Source: an uncultured Muribaculaceae bacterium
Lineage (GTDB): Bacteria; Bacteroidota; Bacteroidia; Bacteroidales; Muribaculaceae
DNA length: 19,579 nt
Reading direction: 5' to 3'
NCBI GenBank assembly: GCA_910578035.1
Contig: CAJTOB010000057.1
Location: 1 to 19,579, forward strand
Shown: positions 14,981-19,579 of the stretch, in pieces
Position numbering within the stretch: position 1 is the first letter of the stretch
How the letters are laid out: the number at the start of each line of letters is the position of its first letter
Made by a program: the position numbers and the translations under genes
Notes under the pieces: generated by a model
Told to the model about the DNA's origin: nothing
What the model saw: only the letters and a program-made list of their open reading frames with translations
Databases searched by the model: none

Positions 14981-15987
14981 TGGCACCGCGCTTCTCAATA
15001 ATTGTACCGGCCTATAACCGCGAGGCCGAGGTCGACGACCTTGTGGAGAGCCTCCTTGCGCAGACTTGCAAGAATTTCGAGCTTGTTATAACCGAAGATG
15101 GTTCGACAGAGCCCTGTGAGGCTATTGTAAAGAATGCAGTGGAATACCGTGGTCTGAATGCCCGTTATTATTACAAGGAAAACGAAGGCCGCTCCATAGC
15201 ACGCAACTATGCGATGGAGCGTGCTACCGGCGATTATTTCATATTTTTCGACTCGGACTGCGTTATACCTCCCAATTATTTCGAGGTGCTTTCGGCTGAG
15301 CTCGATGTTCGTCCGCTCGACTGTTTCGGGGGCCCCGATGCGGCAAACGATTCTTTTAGCGACACCCAGAAGGCTATAAATTACTCGATGACCTCCTTTC
15401 TCACCACCGGCGGCATTCGCGGCGGCAAGGTAAGTCTCGAAAAATTCACGCCGCGTACATTCAATATGGGTTTCAGTCGTGCGGTCTACGAAAAAGTTGG
15501 CGGGTTTCGCGAAATGTTCTCCGAGGATATCGACATGAGTACGCGCATACGGCAGGCCGGGTTCAGCATAGGGCTTATACGTGCGGCTGCAGTGTGGCAC
15601 AAGCGTCGTGTCGACTTTCGCAAATTCTTCCGCCAGGTTTATGTCTTCGGTATGTCGCGTGTGACCCTTAAATTGCTTTACCCCGGTTCGCTGAAGGCTG
15701 TTCATCTTCTCCCGGCTGCTTTTGTGCTCGGTTCGATAGCTTTGATTCTGCTCGGCATTTTTGTATCGCCCTGGTTCTTGTTGCCTCTCGGCGTTTACTT
15801 TGCTGCGATATTCATAGGTGCGTTGGTGAGCACCCGTTCGCTGAAAGTGGCGCTTCTTGCCGTTCCGGCTGCTATTATACAGCTTGGCGGTTATGGTCTC
15901 GGCTTCATCAAGGCCTATACAAGTAAAATATTGCTCGGAAAAGGACGCGATATAGATCAGGAAATCTCAATCCGCAAAGGCAAATGA
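14980..15987 (+). CDS. Membrane-anchored glycosyltransferase, family 2
   Basis: 335 residues. The N-terminal GT-A domain begins FSIIVPAYNREAEVDDLV, has the nucleotide-sugar segment ITEDGS (about 37-42), GRSIARNYAMERATGDYFIFFDSD with the metal-binding DSD at 91-93, and the acceptor-side NMGFSRAVYEKVGGF and SEDIDMSTR (ED at 182-183, probable catalytic base). The C-terminal third has three membrane helices (about 243-262, 266-284, 288-310), placing it at the inner membrane where it would add a sugar to a lipid-linked acceptor. Donor and acceptor are unknown. It starts on the last base of the nspC stop and ends with a 4-nt overlap with radC. Confidence 0.92.
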   Translation: MAPRFSIIVPAYNREAEVDDLVESLLAQTCKNFELVITEDGSTEPCEAIVKNAVEYRGLNARYYYKENEGRSIARNYAMERATGDYFIFFDSDCVIPPNYFEVLSAELDVRPLDCFGGPDAANDSFSDTQKAINYSMTSFLTTGGIRGGKVSLEKFTPRTFNMGFSRAVYEKVGGFREMFSEDIDMSTRIRQAGFSIGLIRAAAVWHKRRVDFRKFFRQVYVFGMSRVTLKLLYPGSLKAVHLLPAAFVLGSIALILLGIFVSPWFLLPLGVYFAAIFIGALVSTRSLKVALLAVPAAIIQLGGYGLGFIKAYTSKILLGKGRDIDQEISIRKGK

Positions 15988-16697
15988 GTACTGACGGCTA
16001 TAATAGCGGTCTTCTCATTGCCCAGATGGCCGAAGAAGACCGTCCGCGCGAAAAAGCGCTTCGGGAAGGTATAAAAAGCCTTTCTGACGCCGAACTGATG
16101 GCAATTATCTTCGGAACAGGCATAAAAGGCAAAAGTGTTGTTCAGCTTTGTTCCGAGATTCTTGATGAGTACAAGGGCCATCTTTCGAAAGTAACCGCTA
16201 TGGACGCCCGAGAGTTTATGAAGCGCCATAAAGGGATCGGGCCGGCAAAAGCACTCACTTTCATTGCCGCGCTCGAGCTCGGTGCCCGAGCGGCTGCCGA
16301 TGCCGTAGTTCTTGATGACCCCCAGATGACGAGTTCGCAGGCTGCGTATAACTATATGTATCACCGTATGAGCGAACTTGACCATGAAGAATTCTGGGTT
16401 CTGCTACTGAAGCGCAATCTTAAGCCGCTCCGCGAGTTCAAAGCAGGGCAGGGCGGTCTCACCGAAACCGTTGTGGACATAAGACTGATTATGCGCGAAG
16501 CCCTCCTTGCAAAGGCTTCTGCCATGATTCTATTCCATAACCATCCTTCAGGCCAGCTCAAACCGAGCCAGCAGGATATTACCCTTACTAAACGCATTGC
16601 AGATGCCGCCCGCTACTTCGATATCCGCGTTCTCGATCACATTGTAGTCGGTTCAACCGGCTATCTGTCCTTCAACGACGACGGCCTGATGCCTTGA
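15984..16697 (+). CDS. radC: RadC/UPF0758 family JAMM-fold protein
   Basis: 237 residues. The N-terminus begins IAQMAEEDRPREKALREGI and carries a helix-hairpin-helix (HKGIGPAKALTFIAALELG, about 82-100). The C-terminal MPN/JAMM domain has the full zinc motif: E136, H185 and H187 in LFHNHPSG, S195 and D198 (H-x-H-x7-S-x2-D). LDHIVVG (217-223) completes the family pattern. RadC was once called a DNA repair protein, but that phenotype was not confirmed and its biochemical role is uncertain; the fold suggests a metal-dependent hydrolase acting near DNA. It overlaps the glycosyltransferase by 4 nt and is the last gene of the cassette. It converges on luxR with a 17-nt gap and no clear terminator. 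Confidence 0.94.
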   Translation: MSTDGYNSGLLIAQMAEEDRPREKALREGIKSLSDAELMAIIFGTGIKGKSVVQLCSEILDEYKGHLSKVTAMDAREFMKRHKGIGPAKALTFIAALELGARAAADAVVLDDPQMTSSQAAYNYMYHRMSELDHEEFWVLLLKRNLKPLREFKAGQGGLTETVVDIRLIMREALLAKASAMILFHNHPSGQLKPSQQDITLTKRIADAARYFDIRVLDHIVVGSTGYLSFNDDGLMP

Positions 16698-16714
16698 AAT
16701 CATTGGTTCATAAC

Positions 16715-17452
16715 TTATATCATGCGCATCGAGCGTGCAAGCCTGCATGCTTCGATTGAGTTTTTTACCTTCAGCTTGCCCAGAATTTCCTGCCGGTGTC
16801 GGCTCACGGTGTGTGTGCTGATGCATAGATGCTCTGCGATTTCCCTGCTTTTCATGCCAGAGTCAATAAGTGCCAGAATCTGCCGTTCGCGATGGCTGAG
16901 TATGCATGAGTCTCCGGACGAGGTAAGCTCCTCGCTTACACCTGTCAACGAATTTACTGCCGCACTTTTGCCCTTGAAGTCTACCGACAGCGGCCCGTAT
17001 AGACATATTGCGAATCTGACAGAACCGCTTGCGTCATCATAGATATAATACATTCGATGCAGCACATCAATGCTCTTTTCGCCGCCGGCCGAGAGCCTGA
17101 GTTTGCTCATAAGGTAATAGTGCCGGCGTTTTGGGCCAAGCCGCCTCAGATAGTGAAAAAAACGCAGTTCGGCGATAAACTTCTCTTCACGTTCGTGCGC
17201 GGACATTAGCGACAATATCTTCTTCTCCCATATTGAGTTTTCTTCGCTGTAATCGGAAATCCCAAGCACTTCGGCAAAAGCGCCGTTGAATATCTTGCTT
17301 GTGCCCAGACTGAGGTCGCTAACGACAGCTACTACATTTTCGACCTCAGACATGCTGCGGGCATATCCGTAGACATCAGGAAAGGTTCGGCCTGAATCAT
17401 GCATGGCCTGTTCCTTTAGAAGCGAATCGAGTTTGCAGAAATTATTTGCCAA
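16715..17452 (-). CDS. LuxR-family transcriptional regulator with N-terminal sensor-like region
   Basis: 245 residues from a TTG start. The C-terminus is a LuxR/GerE helix-turn-helix (LSHRERQILALIDSG, SREIAEHLCISTHTVSRHRQEI, then LKVKNSIEA, about 185-240). Residues about 35-165 look like a PAS-type fold (VVAVVSDLSLGTSKIFNGAFAEVLG and YYIYDDASGSVRFAICLYGP), an arrangement common in Bacteroidales stand-alone regulators; no response-regulator receiver is present. The TTG is the first plausible start after an upstream in-frame stop; the first ATG is at 17404 (MHDSGRT), giving 229 residues. The gene diverges from the DUF1349-like gene with abutting promoters, so it may control that gene or itself. 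The signal sensed is unknown. Confidence 0.88.
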   Translation of the reverse strand: MANNFCKLDSLLKEQAMHDSGRTFPDVYGYARSMSEVENVVAVVSDLSLGTSKIFNGAFAEVLGISDYSEENSIWEKKILSLMSAHEREEKFIAELRFFHYLRRLGPKRRHYYLMSKLRLSAGGEKSIDVLHRMYYIYDDASGSVRFAICLYGPLSVDFKGKSAAVNSLTGVSEELTSSGDSCILSHRERQILALIDSGMKSREIAEHLCISTHTVSRHRQEILGKLKVKNSIEACRLARSMRMI

Positions 17453-17469
17453 AATGGTTATTTTTAGCC

Positions 17470-17501
17470 ATTGCCGGCTTTGTTAGAAGTTCTTACCTTT
17501 G
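17470..17501 (+). promoter_or_regulatory. Promoter of the DUF1349-like gene
   Basis: TACCTTTG at 17494-17501 is an exact TAnnTTTG; ATTG at 17470-17473 sits 20 nt upstream and differs from TTTG by one base. The leader to the ATG at 17534 is about 25 nt. Confidence 0.65.
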
Positions 17502-17533
17502 CAAAGATAATAAAAATAGTGGTTATTGGAAAG
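17502..17533 (-). promoter_or_regulatory. Promoter of the luxR-family gene, abutting the divergent promoter
   Basis: The minus strand reads TATCTTTG at 17509-17502, an exact TAnnTTTG. TTTC at 17532-17529, 19 nt upstream, is one base from the -33 consensus. The two -7 elements touch back to back as TACCTTTG/CAAAGATA. The luxR leader would be about 40-90 nt depending on the start used. Confidence 0.6.
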
Positions 17534-18184
17534 ATGAAAAATATATTATTGACTGCACTTTGCATATCTGCGGGCATCTGTGCAAATGCCCAGAGCCTCG
17601 AAAAAATGAACTGGTTCAATGAGCCGGAATCATGGGCTGTCGAAGACGGAAAACTGACAATGGATGTGACTCCAAAAAGCGATTACTGGCGCATTTCGCA
17701 CTATGGGTTCACTGTCGACGACGCACCCTTCTATTATGCCGAATATGGCGGTGAATTTGAAGCAAAAGTGAAAATATCAGGTGACTATAAGGTGAGGTTT
17801 GACCAAGCCGGCATGATGATACGCCTCGACCATGAAAATTATATCAAGACAGGCATAGAGTATGTCGACGGAAAGTACAATCTAAGCACCGTCGTGAGCC
17901 ACAAGACCTCCGACTGGAGTGTGATAGCTCTCGACCGGCCTGTGGAATACATCTGGATTAAAGCTGTCCGACGCCTTGATGCCGTCGAAATATTCTATTC
18001 ATTCGACGATAAGGAATACCGCATGATGCGTAACGCATGGCTTGAGGCCAATCACCCAGTGAAAATTGGCATGTTTGCCGCATGTCCCGACGGCGATGGC
18101 TTCAAAGCTACGTTCTCGGACTTCAAGGTGTCACATCTTCCCGACAAAGTACGCACCGACTGGCTTCGCCAGAATGCAGAATAA
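17534..18184 (+). CDS. Secreted DUF1349-like (concanavalin A-like) protein
   Basis: 216 residues from this ATG. A signal peptide (MKNILLTALCISAGICANA, cleavage before QS) sends it to the periplasm or surface. The mature part is a beta-rich jelly-roll of the DUF1349 type: MNWFNEPESWAVEDGKLTM, a YAEYGGEFEAKVKISGDY segment, FDQAGMMIRLDHENYIKTGIEY, WIKAVRRLDAVEIFYSFD and a final KIGMFAACPDGDGFKATFSDFKV. Such domains resemble legume lectin/LamG folds and may bind carbohydrate, but ligand and activity are unknown. The frame is open upstream to 17471, but that would put residues before the signal peptide and lies over the promoter. It diverges from the LuxR-type regulator, and its stop lies 2 bp from the convergent MATE stop. 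Confidence 0.88.
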   Translation: MKNILLTALCISAGICANAQSLEKMNWFNEPESWAVEDGKLTMDVTPKSDYWRISHYGFTVDDAPFYYAEYGGEFEAKVKISGDYKVRFDQAGMMIRLDHENYIKTGIEYVDGKYNLSTVVSHKTSDWSVIALDRPVEYIWIKAVRRLDAVEIFYSFDDKEYRMMRNAWLEANHPVKIGMFAACPDGDGFKATFSDFKVSHLPDKVRTDWLRQNAE

Positions 18185-18192
18185 GCTTATTC
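18179..18192. terminator. Palindrome spanning two convergent stop codons
   Basis: GAATAAGCTTATTC is a perfect 14-bp palindrome containing the TAA of the DUF1349-like gene (18182-18184) and the TAA of the MATE gene (18187-18189, minus). It may act as a minimal bidirectional terminator, but there is no T tract and the stem is short. Confidence 0.3.
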
Positions 18193-19527
18193 GCGATATT
18201 TCAGATAAGCGTAGTTGAGGCTGATGGCGGCGAGAGTGATTATTTCCGACGCCGGTATGGCCGCCCAGACACCCCTACCGGGAAAAACAGCCGGAAGTAT
18301 ATAGAACATCGGCACTAAGACTATGATTCCGCGCATCAGCGTGAATATCATAGCCTTCAGTGCCTTTTCTATGCTTTGATAATAACCGATAAATGAAATG
18401 TTGACGGCAAAGAAGACGGCGCAGACGGAATATTTGGGAAGACCGTATATGGCCAGACGTCCGGCTTCACAATCAGGCGAAATGAACAGCGACACAATTG
18501 CGTTGGCTCCAAGTGCTATCGACAGGCATGATATGATGCCGCAGGCAGCCGCTACTTTGAGGCTCAGACGGAATGCAGCCGCTACACGGGCTGAGGCGCC
18601 TGCGCCGTAGTTATAACTGATTATTGGCTGTGCCGACTGGGCTACAGCATTGCTCATCATGAACATCAGCGGAAACAGATAGCAGGCAATACTGAATGCG
18701 GCTACCCCTGAGTCTCCATAATATTTCATGAACACATAGTTGCCTGTCAACATCATCACAGACATCGCTATTTCCGTGATAAATGCCGATGACCCGATTT
18801 GGATCTGACGCAATGTATTAGAAAAGAACCCGGTTTTACTCCATATGAACTTTATGACATACGAAAAACGTGTGAAATAAGCAAAAACCATCACCGAGCC
18901 AATCATTATGCTCACCGAGGTCGCTATCGCTGCGCCTTTCACACCCATACCGCAGGGGAAGACCAGATAATAATCAAGAGCGATATTTATAACGGCCGGT
19001 ATGATATTGCAGTACATGGCAAACTTCGGCGAACCGTCCAGGCGTATCACCATCATGCCGATGCATTCGAATATAAGAAAGAACATGCCGGGAATTATCC
19101 ATGTCAGATAATCCATGGCCCCTTCGAGCAATGCGTCCGAACTACCAAGTAGCCGGGCCGTCTCCTCTTTGAAAACAAGCAGAATGGCAATCAGCACCGT
19201 AATCAGCACCGCCGACAGCACACAGGCTTGTGTAGTGTTGACACTGGCCATGCGACTATCACCCTGTGCTATCGCTATGCCTGCAATCACAGACGAGCCC
19301 ATGCCGAACATAAGCCCCAATCCTGTAACTACCATATACAATGGCGCTATGATGTTTACCGCCGCTATGCCGTCCGGCCCGACGCCTTGTCCGACGAATA
19401 TGCCGTCTATAATAGTAATCAGAGCATTGAAAATAAGTCCTAATAAAGTCGGAAAGAACATTTTTGAAAAAATCCGACTGATTTTGCCTCCGGCATAATC
19501 AAGGCCTGTCATTTCTTTATTTTCCAT
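18187..19527 (-). CDS. MATE-family multidrug/metabolite exporter
   Basis: 446 residues with twelve hydrophobic segments, the standard MATE length. The first half begins KISRIFSKMFFPTLLGLIFNALITIIDGIFVGQGVGPDGIAA with the usual NIIAPLYMVVTGLGLMFGMGSS and a conserved RLDGSPKFAM...NIALDYYLVF stretch; the second half repeats the pattern (GSSAFITEIAMSVMMLTGNY, AQSAQPIISYNYGAG). It resembles the MepA-like branch. MATE proteins export organic cations or metabolites by Na+ or H+ antiport in the inner membrane; the substrate is not predictable here. The ATG at 19527 precedes the first helix by a normal tail. A short inverted repeat (AGTGGT/ACCACT, 19532-19557) lies just upstream, and no clear promoter was seen before the window ends. 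Confidence 0.94.
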   Translation of the reverse strand: MENKEMTGLDYAGGKISRIFSKMFFPTLLGLIFNALITIIDGIFVGQGVGPDGIAAVNIIAPLYMVVTGLGLMFGMGSSVIAGIAIAQGDSRMASVNTTQACVLSAVLITVLIAILLVFKEETARLLGSSDALLEGAMDYLTWIIPGMFFLIFECIGMMVIRLDGSPKFAMYCNIIPAVINIALDYYLVFPCGMGVKGAAIATSVSIMIGSVMVFAYFTRFSYVIKFIWSKTGFFSNTLRQIQIGSSAFITEIAMSVMMLTGNYVFMKYYGDSGVAAFSIACYLFPLMFMMSNAVAQSAQPIISYNYGAGASARVAAAFRLSLKVAAACGIISCLSIALGANAIVSLFISPDCEAGRLAIYGLPKYSVCAVFFAVNISFIGYYQSIEKALKAMIFTLMRGIIVLVPMFYILPAVFPGRGVWAAIPASEIITLAAISLNYAYLKYRE

Positions 19528-19579
19528 TAGTAGTGGTGCGATAAAAATCCAACCACTGCGATTAATATATTAGTATTTA

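Overview
The window looks like a chromosomal segment of a gut Bacteroidales, most probably of the Muribaculaceae/Bacteroidaceae type. The evidence is several promoters of the Bacteroidota form TTTG-N20-TAnnTTTG, few Shine-Dalgarno sequences, a GLPGLI-family secreted protein, a DUF4250 protein, a two-domain SppA, and the gene order sppA-lpxK-punA-thiL. The species cannot be fixed from the sequence. No tRNA, rRNA, CRISPR array, phage gene or complete IS element was seen.

Layout. (1) 1-1016, minus strand: two tandem secreted proteins. One is a clear GLPGLI protein; the other is cut by the window edge. (2) 1017-1441: no protein gene, but on the minus strand a promoter, a long imperfect hairpin and a terminator, which together look like a small structured RNA of about 200 nt, possibly 6S-like. 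(3) 1442-6652, plus strand: a small membrane protein, then sppA, lpxK, punA and thiL (envelope protease, lipid A kinase, purine nucleoside phosphorylase, thiamine-phosphate kinase). (4) 6661-7312: an SMR transporter gene broken by an in-frame TAG, directly abutted by a 186-bp inverted-repeat (MITE-like) element. (5) 7325-11357: a PNPOx-like/nitroreductase fusion, a GH76-like lipoprotein, a zinc-ribbon TM2 protein and an EamA transporter. (6) 11389-16697: a tightly packed plus-strand cassette of DUF4250, uvrD/pcrA, nspC, a family 2 glycosyltransferase and radC, with the last four overlapping by 1-4 nt. (7) 16715-19527: a LuxR-type regulator diverging from a secreted DUF1349-like protein through two abutting promoter elements, then a convergent MATE exporter.

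Most of the window is housekeeping. The parts most worth a second look are the candidate ncRNA near 1060-1270, the amber-interrupted SMR gene with its neighbouring repeat element, the two-domain flavoprotein fusion, the face-to-face luxR/DUF1349 promoters, and an Asp at the base-specificity position of the nucleoside phosphorylase. No multi-gene defence or other clearly novel system was found.
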